A stretch of 64,000 bases of DNA from Bacillota bacterium (GTDB lineage: Bacteria; Bacillota; Clostridia; Lachnospirales; Lachnospiraceae): assembly GCA_029224465.1 (NCBI GenBank), contig JAQXUQ010000014.1, forward strand, positions 53,988 through 117,987, given 5' to 3'. Below the pieces are notes generated by a model. The model had not been told where the DNA came from. It did no database searches and worked only from the letters and a program-made list of their open reading frames with translations. A program made the translations under genes and the position numbers. Positions 36,260 to 45,171 of the stretch are shown here, in pieces (position 1 is the stretch's first letter; every line of letters starts with the position of its first letter).

Positions 36260-36301
36260 GAGGGGTTGTCAGGAAGGTCTCTTCCTGGCAATCCCTCTTT
36301 T
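36260..36301 (+). terminator. Intercistronic terminator/stabiliser hairpin between mglB and mglA
   Basis: A 17-bp stem with two G-U pairs (36260-36276 with 36281-36297), a GTCT loop and a short TTTT tract. The hairpin probably ends part of the transcripts, so that mglB mRNA exceeds mglAC mRNA, or protects the mglB 3' end. The mglA Shine-Dalgarno (GCAGAGG) follows it. Confidence 0.8.
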
Positions 36302-36326
36302 AAAGTGAAAATGCAGAGGTAAGAAA

Positions 36327-37838
36327 ATGGCAGAAGATAAGAAAGATAAAATTGTCTTATCGATTCGCGGCATGTGCAAATCCTTCGGCCGTAACAGGGT
36401 TCTGGACCACATCAACATGGATGTGAAGGAAGGGACCATCATGGGCCTTATGGGAGAGAACGGCGCCGGAAAGTCAACCATGATGAAGTGTCTGTTCGGC
36501 ACTTATCAGAAAGATGAAGGCCATATCTATCTGGACGGAAAGGAAGTCAGCTTTTCAGGGCCCAAGGACGCGCTTGAGAACGGGATTGCCATGGTTCACC
36601 AGGAACTGAACCAGTGCCTTGAGCGAAGCGTCGTCGACAACCTCTTCCTCGGCAGATATCCGGTTAATTCTCTTGGCGTAATCGATGAGATGCGGATGAA
36701 AAAGGAAGCAGCGGACCTTTTCCGCAAGCTCGGCATGATTGTCAACCTGACACAGCCCATGCGGAACATGTCCGTTTCCCAGCGGCAGATGTGCGAAATC
36801 GCGAAGGCGATTTCCTACAATTCCAGGATCATCGTACTTGACGAACCGACCTCCTCCCTGACTGTTCCGGAAGTGCGCAAGCTCTTCAACATGATGCGTA
36901 AGCTCAAAGCGCAGGGGATTTCCCTGATTTACATCTCGCATAAGATGGATGAGATCTTTGAGATCTGCGATGAAGTCTCCGTTCTGCGTGACGGCAGTCT
37001 TGTCATGACAAAGAGCACGAAAGACACGAACATGAACGAGCTGATCGCCGCCATGGTCGGACGCTCTCTGGAAAACAGATTCCCCGTTGTCGACAATACG
37101 CCCGGCGACATCATTTTCTCGGTGCAGCATCTTTCCACGAAGTTCGCGCCGCATCTGCAGGATATCAGTTTTGACGTCAGAAAAGGAGAAATCTTCGGTC
37201 TGTACGGCCTTGTCGGCGCCGGCCGTACGGAACTTCTGGAGACCATCTTCGGCGTCCGGACAAGAGCTGCCGGCCGCGTTTACTACGACGGAAAACTCAT
37301 GAATTTCGCCAGTGCGAAGGAAGCCATGGAACACGGCTTTGCGATGATTACAGAGGAACGCAAGGCAAACGGCCTTTTCCTCAAGGGCGATCTGACCTTC
37401 AATACGACGATTGCCAACATGAACCATTACAAATCCGGCATTGCGCTTTCCGACCAGAAGATGGTCCGCGCGACTGCGGATGAAATCAAAATCATGCACA
37501 CCAAGTGCATGGGCCCGGACGATCTGATTTCTTCACTCTCCGGCGGCAATCAGCAGAAAGTCATTTTCGGCAAATGGCTCGAAAGAGATCCGAAAATCTT
37601 CATGATGGACGATCCGACGAGAGGCATTGATGTCGGAGCGAAATACGAGATTTACGAGCTGATCATCGCGATGGCCAAAAGGGGCAAGACAATCATTGTC
37701 GTTTCATCGGAAATGCCCGAAATTCTCGGCATCACTAACCGGATCGGCGTCATGAGCAACGGTCACCTGGCCGGCATTGTGAACACAAAGGAAACGAATC
37801 AGGAAGAGCTCCTGCGTCTTAGCGCGAAGTACCTTTGA
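36327..37838 (+). CDS. mglA: Galactose/methyl-galactoside ABC importer ATPase
   Basis: A 503-residue tandem ATPase of the CUT2 type. The first nucleotide-binding domain has Walker A GENGAGKSTMMK, MSVSQRQMCEIAKA and Walker B IIVLDEPTSSL. The second has the degenerate Walker A usual in this family (GLVGAGRTELLE), the signature LSGGNQQKVIFGKWL and Walker B MMDDPTRGIDVG. It works with MglC and MglB. The gene sits 113 nt after mglB and 24 nt before mglC. Confidence 0.95.
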   Translation: MAEDKKDKIVLSIRGMCKSFGRNRVLDHINMDVKEGTIMGLMGENGAGKSTMMKCLFGTYQKDEGHIYLDGKEVSFSGPKDALENGIAMVHQELNQCLERSVVDNLFLGRYPVNSLGVIDEMRMKKEAADLFRKLGMIVNLTQPMRNMSVSQRQMCEIAKAISYNSRIIVLDEPTSSLTVPEVRKLFNMMRKLKAQGISLIYISHKMDEIFEICDEVSVLRDGSLVMTKSTKDTNMNELIAAMVGRSLENRFPVVDNTPGDIIFSVQHLSTKFAPHLQDISFDVRKGEIFGLYGLVGAGRTELLETIFGVRTRAAGRVYYDGKLMNFASAKEAMEHGFAMITEERKANGLFLKGDLTFNTTIANMNHYKSGIALSDQKMVRATADEIKIMHTKCMGPDDLISSLSGGNQQKVIFGKWLERDPKIFMMDDPTRGIDVGAKYEIYELIIAMAKRGKTIIVVSSEMPEILGITNRIGVMSNGHLAGIVNTKETNQEELLRLSAKYL

Positions 37839-37862
37839 TGATGGAAGGAGAGAGTGAGTAAA

Positions 37863-39515
37863 ATGGCTGATACAAGTAAGATCCTCACAGCGGAGGAAGA
37901 GCAGAAGCTTCTCGAGCCTATTGAGGCGCATATCAATGAAATTCAGAAAAAGATTGACGCTCTTCGTGTGTCCGGCACCGATGAAGTCATCGCGCGCCGG
38001 AATCATATCCAGCTGGTCCGCGAGGACAAGAACATATCCAAAGACGAACGCCCGAAGCTGATCGAAAAGGACAAGGCCGCGATCGCAAAGGCGGCCGAGA
38101 TCGAGAAGAAGAACAAACCCGAAGTGGACCGCCTGATTGCCGAAGGCGAGGCATACCTGAGGGAACACTTCGACAAAGACTTCTTCAATAAAGTCAAGGA
38201 CAGCTGCGCGGCAGCAAAGTCCGAAGCGCAGAAGAAGAATCAGGCGCTTGTCGACCAGATCACGAAGGAGCATCAGGAAGCACTGTCAAAGCTTACGGAC
38301 AAGGCGGAAATCAAGGATGAGAATTACGTCTACAAGAACAAGCTCTTTGATGCGAAGATGCGGCTTGACACCGAGCTGCAGGATATCAAGAGCCGTCAGC
38401 ACGACGCGTTTTCGATCCGCTATCATTATATCGATATGCTGCGGCTTTCCCGCTTTACGTTCGCACAGAACAGAGCGCAGAAATGGGAAAACTATAAATA
38501 CAATTTCAACGTCAAGCAGTTCCTGTTAAAGAACGGACTTTACATTGTCATTGTCCTGATTTTCATCATGCTGGGCATCATCACCCCGATCGTCAAGCAT
38601 ACCTCCCTGTTCACGATGAACAACATCCTGAACATTCTGCAGCAGGCATCGCCCCGTATGTTCCTCGCTCTTGGCGTTGCGGGACTGATTCTTTTAACAG
38701 GTACTGACCTTTCGATCGGCCGTATGGTCGGCATGGGCATGGTTACTGCGACAATCATCATGCACAAGGGAATCAACACCGGTGCCGTGTTCGGACATAT
38801 TTTTGATTTCACCGGCATGCCGACACCGCTTCGTGTACTGCTGGCGCTGATCATGTGCATCATCTTCACGACCTGCTTTACATCGATTGCCGGCTTCTTC
38901 ACCGCGAAGTTCAAGATGCATCCGTTCATTTCGACGATGGCGAACATGCTGATCATCTTCGGCCTTGTTACTTACGCGACCAAGGGCGTGTCGTTCGGCG
39001 CGATTGAATCCGACATTCCTGGCATGATCATTCCGAAGATTAACGGCTTCCCCACAATTATCCTGTGGGCAATTGCGGCGATCTGCATCGTCTGGTTCAT
39101 CTGGAACAAAACAACCTTCGGCAAGAATCTTTATGCTGTCGGCGGAAATCCCGAGGCGGCTTCGGTTTCGGGTATTTCTGTTTTTGCGGTAACGATGGGC
39201 GCCTTCATTATGGCGGGCATCCTGTACGGCTTCGGCGCGTGGCTTGAATGCGCGAGAATGGTCGGTTCCGGTTCCGCGGCGTACGGCCAGGGCTGGGATA
39301 TGGACGCGATCGCAGCCTGCGTCGTCGGCGGCGTATCCTTCACAGGTGGTATCGGTAAGATTTCGGGCGTTGTCGTCGGTGTTCTAATCTTTACCTCCCT
39401 GACCTACTCTCTGACGATTCTGGGTATTGATACGAACCTCCAGTTCGTATTTGAAGGTATCATCATTCTGGCAGCGGTAACGCTGGACTGCCTCAAGTAT
39501 GTGCAGAAGAAATAA
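37863..39515 (+). CDS. mglC: Galactose/methyl-galactoside ABC permease with long N-terminal coiled extension
   Basis: The membrane subunit of the Mgl importer. The C-terminal 330 residues are a standard CUT2 permease (GLILLTGTDLSIGRMVGMG, the FTAKFKMHPFISTMA segment, YAVGGNPEAASVSGI, GWDMDAIAACVVGGVSFTGG). The N-terminal 220 residues are hydrophilic, strongly charged and helical (EEEQKLLEPIEAHINEIQKK, KDKAAIAKAAEIEKKNKPE, DFFNKVKDSCAAAKSEAQKK) and should lie in the cytoplasm as coiled coil. Ordinary MglC is about 336 residues, so this 550-residue form is unusual. The ATG at 37863 is chosen; a GTG at 37854 lies only 3 nt from AGGAG. Confidence 0.92.
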   Translation: MADTSKILTAEEEQKLLEPIEAHINEIQKKIDALRVSGTDEVIARRNHIQLVREDKNISKDERPKLIEKDKAAIAKAAEIEKKNKPEVDRLIAEGEAYLREHFDKDFFNKVKDSCAAAKSEAQKKNQALVDQITKEHQEALSKLTDKAEIKDENYVYKNKLFDAKMRLDTELQDIKSRQHDAFSIRYHYIDMLRLSRFTFAQNRAQKWENYKYNFNVKQFLLKNGLYIVIVLIFIMLGIITPIVKHTSLFTMNNILNILQQASPRMFLALGVAGLILLTGTDLSIGRMVGMGMVTATIIMHKGINTGAVFGHIFDFTGMPTPLRVLLALIMCIIFTTCFTSIAGFFTAKFKMHPFISTMANMLIIFGLVTYATKGVSFGAIESDIPGMIIPKINGFPTIILWAIAAICIVWFIWNKTTFGKNLYAVGGNPEAASVSGISVFAVTMGAFIMAGILYGFGAWLECARMVGSGSAAYGQGWDMDAIAACVVGGVSFTGGIGKISGVVVGVLIFTSLTYSLTILGIDTNLQFVFEGIIILAAVTLDCLKYVQKK

Positions 39516-39540
39516 TACGGCGATTATTCCGGAAGATTTC

Positions 39541-39570
39541 GGGAGCTGCGGAAGAACCGCAGCTCCTTTT
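39541..39570 (+). terminator. Terminator after mglC
   Basis: Perfect 10-bp stem GGAGCTGCGG / CCGCAGCTCC with an AAGAA loop and TTTT. It separates mglBAC from the regulator genes. Confidence 0.9.
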
Positions 39571-39645
39571 GCGTTTTCCGGGTTTTCTAATATCCGGTGG
39601 AAAGGTACAATAGGCGTATGATGTTTTGCCGGGAGGATGAGGGAT

Positions 39646-41250
39646 ATGGCGTACAGTGTGCTGCTCGTGGATGACGAAGAAGAAGCGATCCGCGTCATCA
39701 TGGATAAGATTGACTGGGAAGGTCTGGGGTTCACGATCGCAGGGCACGCGGGTAACGGGGTCCTCGCTATGGAAATGGCGGAAGAGTGCCAGCCGGACGT
39801 CGTGATGACGGACATTAAGATGCCGTATATGGACGGGCTGGAACTGGCAAGACGCCTCAAGCACGAGTATCCGGCGGTCCGGATTCTGCTCTGCACCGGT
39901 TTTGACGAATTTGAATACGCGAAGGAGGCTGTGCATCTGGAGGTGGAGGAGTACCTTCTAAAGCCGGTGAACGCGCAGGAGCTGACGGAGAGCTTTAAAA
40001 GGCTCCGTAAATCGCTCGATGAAGAACGCGCGGAGAAACAGAACGTGCGCAAGCTGCAGAATTACTACATGGAATCGCTGCCGCTGCTGCAGGCTAACTT
40101 CTACTCGTCTCTGATTGACGGCAGAATCTCGAAATCGGATATACCCAAATATATCAACGACTATCAGATTGACCTTACGGGACCGGTGCTGTGCTGCGTG
40201 GATATTCATACCTCGGCATCGGATGTGCCGGAAGGCATGACACCGCTCCTTCTTTCCATGTCCGTGCAGCGCGAAGCACAGGAAAGACTCGGGAAGGCCT
40301 GGAGAGCGCGCTTTTTCACGTATCTTACGGACACGATCATGATCGCGCAGATGGAGAACGGCGCAAAACAGACCGAGCTGACAGACGACTGCGACCGGTT
40401 TTCCAAAACTATGCTGCGTCTGGCGGGAGCAAAGGTCACCTGCGGCATCGGCGATGTCTGTGAAGACATAGGCGGCCTGCGGGACTCTTACAGCGGTGCG
40501 CGGGAAGCGGTTTCCTACAGGGTTCTGTACGGAACAGGGCGCGCGATCAGTATCATGGAGATCGCGCCGAAGGAGAAGAACTATCAGGACGTCGGAGACT
40601 CCGGCCTTCATAAGCTTCTGAAAGAGATTCATACAGGGACGCCGGAAGAGATCAAAAGCTCGCTGACAAGTTATTTTGACGAGACGCTTGCGGGGGCCAA
40701 GAGCATTCAGCAGTATCACGCAATGGTCATGGAGCTTCTCGGCGCCATGTACCGTTTTGCCGCAATGAACGATATTGATACCAGTGGAGAACCCGGCGCG
40801 GGAGAGGATAAGTACGACCGCCTGCTGCAGATGGACCGCACCGAGCTGCGGGACAAAGTGATCGAAAAGGCAATTTTCTTCCACAACAGTCTCAGCAGCG
40901 CCCGCAGCTCGCAGGGGCATTCATTGGTGCAGGACGCGCGGGACTATGTGCGCGATCACTATGATAACCCTGCGCTTTCACTGGATCTGGTCTGCCGGAC
41001 GCTCGGACTTTCCAATTCGTATTTTTCGTCTCTGTTCAAGAAAGAGACAGGCCAGTCCTTTGTCCAGTATCTGACAGGATACCGCATGGAGCAGGCCGCC
41101 CGGCTTCTTCTCGAATCTTCGGAAAAGAGCTATGTCATCGGACGGCGCGTCGGATATGAAGACGCGAATTATTTCAGCTATGTATTCAAAAGGACTTTCG
41201 GACAGTCTCCGTCCAGATACAGGAGTGAACATATGGAGCAGAAGGAATGA
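39646..41250 (+). CDS. yesN: YesN-type response regulator with AraC DNA-binding domain
   Basis: A 534-residue regulator. The receiver domain has D9-D10, the phosphoacceptor D56 (VVMTDIKMPYMDG) and the conserved lysine (EYLLKPVNA). A long middle region of about 280 residues follows. The C-terminal AraC domain has two helix-turn-helix units (LSLDLVCRTLGLSNSYFSSLFKKETG and YVIGRRVGYEDANYFSYVFKRTFGQSPSRYR). It overlaps the kinase gene by 4 nt (ATGA), so the pair is coupled. Lying just behind mglBAC and ahead of two sugar-binding proteins, it probably activates the Mgl importer. The start at 39646 is preferred to the ATG at 39637, which abuts GGGAGG. Confidence 0.92.
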   Translation: MAYSVLLVDDEEEAIRVIMDKIDWEGLGFTIAGHAGNGVLAMEMAEECQPDVVMTDIKMPYMDGLELARRLKHEYPAVRILLCTGFDEFEYAKEAVHLEVEEYLLKPVNAQELTESFKRLRKSLDEERAEKQNVRKLQNYYMESLPLLQANFYSSLIDGRISKSDIPKYINDYQIDLTGPVLCCVDIHTSASDVPEGMTPLLLSMSVQREAQERLGKAWRARFFTYLTDTIMIAQMENGAKQTELTDDCDRFSKTMLRLAGAKVTCGIGDVCEDIGGLRDSYSGAREAVSYRVLYGTGRAISIMEIAPKEKNYQDVGDSGLHKLLKEIHTGTPEEIKSSLTSYFDETLAGAKSIQQYHAMVMELLGAMYRFAAMNDIDTSGEPGAGEDKYDRLLQMDRTELRDKVIEKAIFFHNSLSSARSSQGHSLVQDARDYVRDHYDNPALSLDLVCRTLGLSNSYFSSLFKKETGQSFVQYLTGYRMEQAARLLLESSEKSYVIGRRVGYEDANYFSYVFKRTFGQSPSRYRSEHMEQKE

Positions 41251-43127
41251 GCGCGCCGGAAACGGGCGGGCAGGAGAAGCCGGAGGGATTTCGCGAAAAG
41301 CTTCTGGCACTGCGAAACAGGCTTCATCCGATCCGGAAAGCCGCGGGTACAAGACTTCGAAGCATCCGGACGACAATCAACATTACGTTTACGGTAATCT
41401 TTGTCGCGATCATGCTGATTATCGGGCTCACCCTGTACGGACGCTTTGTCAGGGTTGCCCGTCAGAACGCGATTGAAGCCACGCAGAAAACGCTCTCGCA
41501 GAGCAGCCAGACACTGGAACAGTATCTGAACGGCATGCGGCATGTTTCCGACGCGGCATATTACAGCTCGATCCGGGAGAACGACATCGGCAGCCGGAGG
41601 CTCCCGGAAGAACTGAGCCTTTTGTACGAGGCGGATAAGGAGTCCATTGTCACGATTGCGGTCTACAGCAGCACCGGGAGCCTGCTTGCGGCGGAGCCGG
41701 TAGCCAACCAGAAAACAGACCCGGACGTAACAAGACAGGAATGGTTCCGGGCGGCGGTTGAGGGAATCGAGAATCCGCACTTTTCTCTTCCGCATGTACA
41801 GAATCTGTTTGACGCGGATTCGTATCAGCGGGTGATCAGCCTTTCCCGGTCGGTGGATCTGAACGCGGGGGACGAACCGGAAACCGGCGTTCTTCTCCTT
41901 GATTTTTCAAGTTCGGACATCGAACAGATGATGCAGCAGCTCTCGGGGCCTCTCGACGGGCAGTATTACTATCTGTGCGACAGCGACGGGAATCTGATCG
42001 CGCATCCCAGAAAGGCACAGATCATGGAGGGACTTCTTTCCGAAGATACATCCGTTGCCGCGAAGCACCCGGACGGAATTCTCGAAGAAACCGCAAACGG
42101 AACGAAAAGGACGCTGATCATCCATTCGATCAGCTATACCGGCTGGAAAATGGTCAGTGTCATTCCGAACAGCTCTTTCCGGCTTGGCATGCTCAATGTC
42201 CGGCTGTTCATTGAAATTCTGCTTTTAATGGCCGGCATGATCGTCCTCGCGGTAAACCGTGTCGTCGCCGGCAGAATCTCCCGGCCGATCATGGAATTAA
42301 ATGATTCCGTGAAGGCATATGAAGCGGGCGGCGCGCCGCACATAGAGCCCGGCGGTTCCATGGAAATCCGGCATCTTGGATGTTCCATACAGGCGTCGTA
42401 TGAAAGAATCGACCGGCTGATGCAGCAGATTGTGAACGAACAGAACCTGCGGCGCATCAGCGAGATCGACGCTCTGCAGAGCCAGATCAATCCGCACTTC
42501 CTGTATAATACCCTCGATTCCATTACCTGGATGATCGAAGGCGGGAAAAATGACGAGGCGGTCTTCATGATTTCCGAGCTTGCCAAGCTCTTCCGGATCA
42601 GCCTGTCCAAAGGCAGGACGATTATTCCCGTGCGCGATGAAATCCAGCACGCGCGAAGTTACATGAATATCCAGAAGGCAAGATACAAAGACCGGTTCCT
42701 TGTGGAATTCCTCGTGCCGGAGGACATCATGGACTGCTGCACGGTCAAGCTGATTCTGCAGCCGCTTCTTGAGAACGCGATTTATTATGGCGTCGGCGAT
42801 CTGGATGTGGACGACGGCGGTAAGATCATCGTCTCCGGCGGGGAAGAAGAAAACGGCATCTACCTTCGCGTCGAGGACAACGGCTTCGGGATGTCTGCGG
42901 AAACGGCGGCAGCTGTTTTGACGAAGGAAGAGCGTGTGCACAAGCACGGATCGGGTGTCGGCCTCGTCAACGTGCATAACCGCATCCGGCTTCTGATGGG
43001 CGGGCAGTACGGGCTCAGCGTTGAAAGCGAGGAAGATAAGGGTACAAGAATTACCGTTCATCTTCCGAAGATCCCGTATACCGAAGAGAACAGGAGAAAA
43101 CTGGAGGGAAAGGGCGATGGCAAGTGA
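41247..43127 (+). CDS. yesM: YesM-type sensor histidine kinase
   Basis: A 626-residue membrane kinase. A cytoplasmic lead of about 50 residues is followed by a first membrane span (INITFTVIFVAIMLIIGLTLY), a large extracellular sensor domain of dCache look to about residue 310, a second span (LFIEILLLMAGMIVLAV), a HAMP domain and a His_kinase domain. The phosphoacceptor histidine is in LQSQINPHFLYNTLDSI. The ATP site has LILQPLLENAIYYGV (N-box), VEDNGFGM and GSGVGLVNVHNRI. It is translated together with yesN and overlaps the next gene by 11 nt. The next two genes encode sugar-binding proteins that could present ligand to it. Confidence 0.93.
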   Translation: MSAPETGGQEKPEGFREKLLALRNRLHPIRKAAGTRLRSIRTTINITFTVIFVAIMLIIGLTLYGRFVRVARQNAIEATQKTLSQSSQTLEQYLNGMRHVSDAAYYSSIRENDIGSRRLPEELSLLYEADKESIVTIAVYSSTGSLLAAEPVANQKTDPDVTRQEWFRAAVEGIENPHFSLPHVQNLFDADSYQRVISLSRSVDLNAGDEPETGVLLLDFSSSDIEQMMQQLSGPLDGQYYYLCDSDGNLIAHPRKAQIMEGLLSEDTSVAAKHPDGILEETANGTKRTLIIHSISYTGWKMVSVIPNSSFRLGMLNVRLFIEILLLMAGMIVLAVNRVVAGRISRPIMELNDSVKAYEAGGAPHIEPGGSMEIRHLGCSIQASYERIDRLMQQIVNEQNLRRISEIDALQSQINPHFLYNTLDSITWMIEGGKNDEAVFMISELAKLFRISLSKGRTIIPVRDEIQHARSYMNIQKARYKDRFLVEFLVPEDIMDCCTVKLILQPLLENAIYYGVGDLDVDDGGKIIVSGGEEENGIYLRVEDNGFGMSAETAAAVLTKEERVHKHGSGVGLVNVHNRIRLLMGGQYGLSVESEEDKGTRITVHLPKIPYTEENRRKLEGKGDGK

Positions 43128-44073
43128 GAAAAGAAGATTTCTGCTCGTCGAGCTGCTGCTTGCGGCGGTGCTGTCCTTTCTGCTTCTGGGCCTTGTGCTG
43201 GACCGCAGACAGAAGCCGCAGAAGGTGATCGGCGTTGTGATCCATCAGTCCGCGGAAGGCTCCTGGCGTGGATTTCTGTCCGGCGCGCGGGCGGCCGCGG
43301 CAGATGAGGATGTCGTTCTTTCGGTCACGGAAAACGTGAACCTTGCACAGGCTTCCGATTTCGAAAAAACAGTGCAGGACGCCGTCTCTTCCGGCGCCGC
43401 TGCGCTCATCGCAAAGCCGGTAACGGACGGCGCTTCGCTGGAACTGCTGCAGACGCTTTCCGGGAGAATGCCGGTCATTCTTGCAGGCGCTTCGGACGCG
43501 TCCGTCTGCAGCGTTACGCCGGACAACTACGCGATGGGGTACAGTGTCGGGGAAGAGATACGCGCGGATTATGAATCCGGCCTTTCGGGCAAGACGCTCG
43601 GCATTCTGCTGCCCGAAAAATCATCAGGGGACACGCGGCAGGCGCTCCTGGGCCTTCAGGACGCTTTGGACGGGAGCGGCGTGAAAATCCTTTACGAAGT
43701 GAAAAATTCCCTTACAAATACCGAAGGGGCGGACGCCGTGCAGCGGCAGCAGTGGGTGGATATTGTCGCTGCACTTGATGATAACAACCTCGGAATCGCG
43801 GGGGATCTGTCCCTTACAAGGAATCTGCACGGCGCTGTGGTTTACGGCATCGGTAAATCAGAGAAAAATCTGCATCTTCTCGAGAAGAAGGCGCTGCGCG
43901 CCGTTGTTTTTCCGGATGAATTCACGATGGGATATAAAAGCGTGCAGGAAGCGGCGCGGGCACTCGGACGCGGACGGCGTCCTGCTCCGCAGACGATCCC
44001 GTACAAAGTACTGCGGCCGTCGACGCTTTTTGCGGAAGAGAATGACTCCCTGATGTATCTGATGAGCCGTTAG
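43117..44073 (+). CDS. Membrane-anchored type I sugar-binding protein (sensor accessory)
   Basis: A 318-residue protein with an N-terminal signal anchor (FLLVELLLAAVLSFLLLGLVL) and no lipobox, followed by a RbsB-like periplasmic-binding domain (KVIGVVIHQSAEGSWRGFLSGARAAA, AALIAKPVTDGASLELL, VTPDNYAMGYSVGEEI, GKTLGILLPEKSSGDTRQALLG). Lacking its own permease and following a YesM kinase, it probably senses sugar for the kinase rather than feeding a transporter. The start has GGAGGGAAAGGGCG upstream and lies inside the end of yesM. Similar arrangements are known from xylose sensing by an XylF-like protein with a LytS kinase in clostridia. Confidence 0.85.
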   Translation: MASEKRRFLLVELLLAAVLSFLLLGLVLDRRQKPQKVIGVVIHQSAEGSWRGFLSGARAAAADEDVVLSVTENVNLAQASDFEKTVQDAVSSGAAALIAKPVTDGASLELLQTLSGRMPVILAGASDASVCSVTPDNYAMGYSVGEEIRADYESGLSGKTLGILLPEKSSGDTRQALLGLQDALDGSGVKILYEVKNSLTNTEGADAVQRQQWVDIVAALDDNNLGIAGDLSLTRNLHGAVVYGIGKSEKNLHLLEKKALRAVVFPDEFTMGYKSVQEAARALGRGRRPAPQTIPYKVLRPSTLFAEENDSLMYLMSR

Positions 44074-44094
44074 CGGGCAGGTAAGGTGTGACAT

Positions 44095-45165
44095 ATGCGA
44101 AGGAAACGAAAAGACAGGAGAGGAATCAAGGCCTTCTCCGTGCTTTGCGCGCTCTGTGTTCTTGCTGCAGCCGTGCTTTCACTGCAAGGCTGTGCGGCGC
44201 AGACATCCCGCGGCAGAAACATGAAAATCGGCGTTGTTGTCTACAATCAGACAGATACTTTTTTAGGGGAGCTTCTGCAGCTTTTTCAGAAGGATGTTAA
44301 CAGCCTCCGGAGAGACGGCGAAGAGACTGCGGTGTTGATCCGGGACGCGGCGGGCTCGCAGCGTACGGAAGACGCCGAGGTGCGTGAGCTGCTGGACAAC
44401 GGCTGCAATGTTCTGTGTGTGAATCTGGTCGACCGGGGGGTTCCCTCCAACATCATCAATATGGCGAAGGAGGCCGATGTCCCCGTCATCTTCTTCAACC
44501 GTGAACCGGTCAGGGAAGATATGAATCTCTGGAGCCGGCTGTACTATATCGGTGCGGACGCCGCGCAGTCGGGGCGCATGCAGGGAGAACTCGCGGCGGC
44601 CGCAATCCGGTCGAATTCCCGGATTGATAAAAACGGCGACGGTAAAATCCAGTACGTCGTTCTCGAAGGCGAACCCGGCCATCAGGATACGATCATGCGC
44701 ACGGACAGGGCTGTCGCGACGCTGATCGAAAAGGGGGTGTCTCTGGACAAGCTGCGTTATCAGATCGCGAATTTCTCCCGCGCGCAGGCAGCCAACAAGA
44801 TGACACAGTTAATCGGACAGTTCGGGAACCAGATTGAACTGGTTCTTGCCAATAACGACGCGATGGCGCTCGGCGCCATCGACGCATACAACAAGCTGAC
44901 GATTACGGAGAGCAACCGGCCTGTTTTTCTGGGAATTGACGGAACAAAGGAAGGACTTTCCGCCGTCATCGACGGCCGCCTTGCGGGGACTGTCTACAAT
45001 GACAAGAACGGGCAGGCCATGCAGATGGCAAAGCTTTGCGACGCGCTCTTTCACGGAGACAGTCTGGACGGCTTCGGACTGCAGGACGGTAAATATCTTT
45101 ACCTGCCGTACGAAAAGGTGACTGCGGAGAATGTGCGCAAATATGTTGTAAAACAGGATGAATAA
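44095..45165 (+). CDS. Second MglB-like galactose-binding lipoprotein
   Basis: A 356-residue lipoprotein (lipobox LSLQGC, C33) with the complete MglB fold: MKIGVVVYNQTDTFLGELL, LCVNLVDRGVPSNIINMAKEADVPVIFFNREP, the calcium loop DKNGDGKIQY, VLEGEPGHQDTIMRTDRAV, ELVLANNDAMALGAIDAY and FLGIDGTKEG. It is closer to classical MglB than the mglB at 34.9 kb, which seems shortened at its N-terminal part. It may serve the YesMN system as a ligand presenter, or be an additional binding protein for MglAC. The gene ends 6 nt before the convergent lacI-type gene. Confidence 0.9.
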   Translation: MRRKRKDRRGIKAFSVLCALCVLAAAVLSLQGCAAQTSRGRNMKIGVVVYNQTDTFLGELLQLFQKDVNSLRRDGEETAVLIRDAAGSQRTEDAEVRELLDNGCNVLCVNLVDRGVPSNIINMAKEADVPVIFFNREPVREDMNLWSRLYYIGADAAQSGRMQGELAAAAIRSNSRIDKNGDGKIQYVVLEGEPGHQDTIMRTDRAVATLIEKGVSLDKLRYQIANFSRAQAANKMTQLIGQFGNQIELVLANNDAMALGAIDAYNKLTITESNRPVFLGIDGTKEGLSAVIDGRLAGTVYNDKNGQAMQMAKLCDALFHGDSLDGFGLQDGKYLYLPYEKVTAENVRKYVVKQDE

Positions 45166-45171
45166 ACGCAG

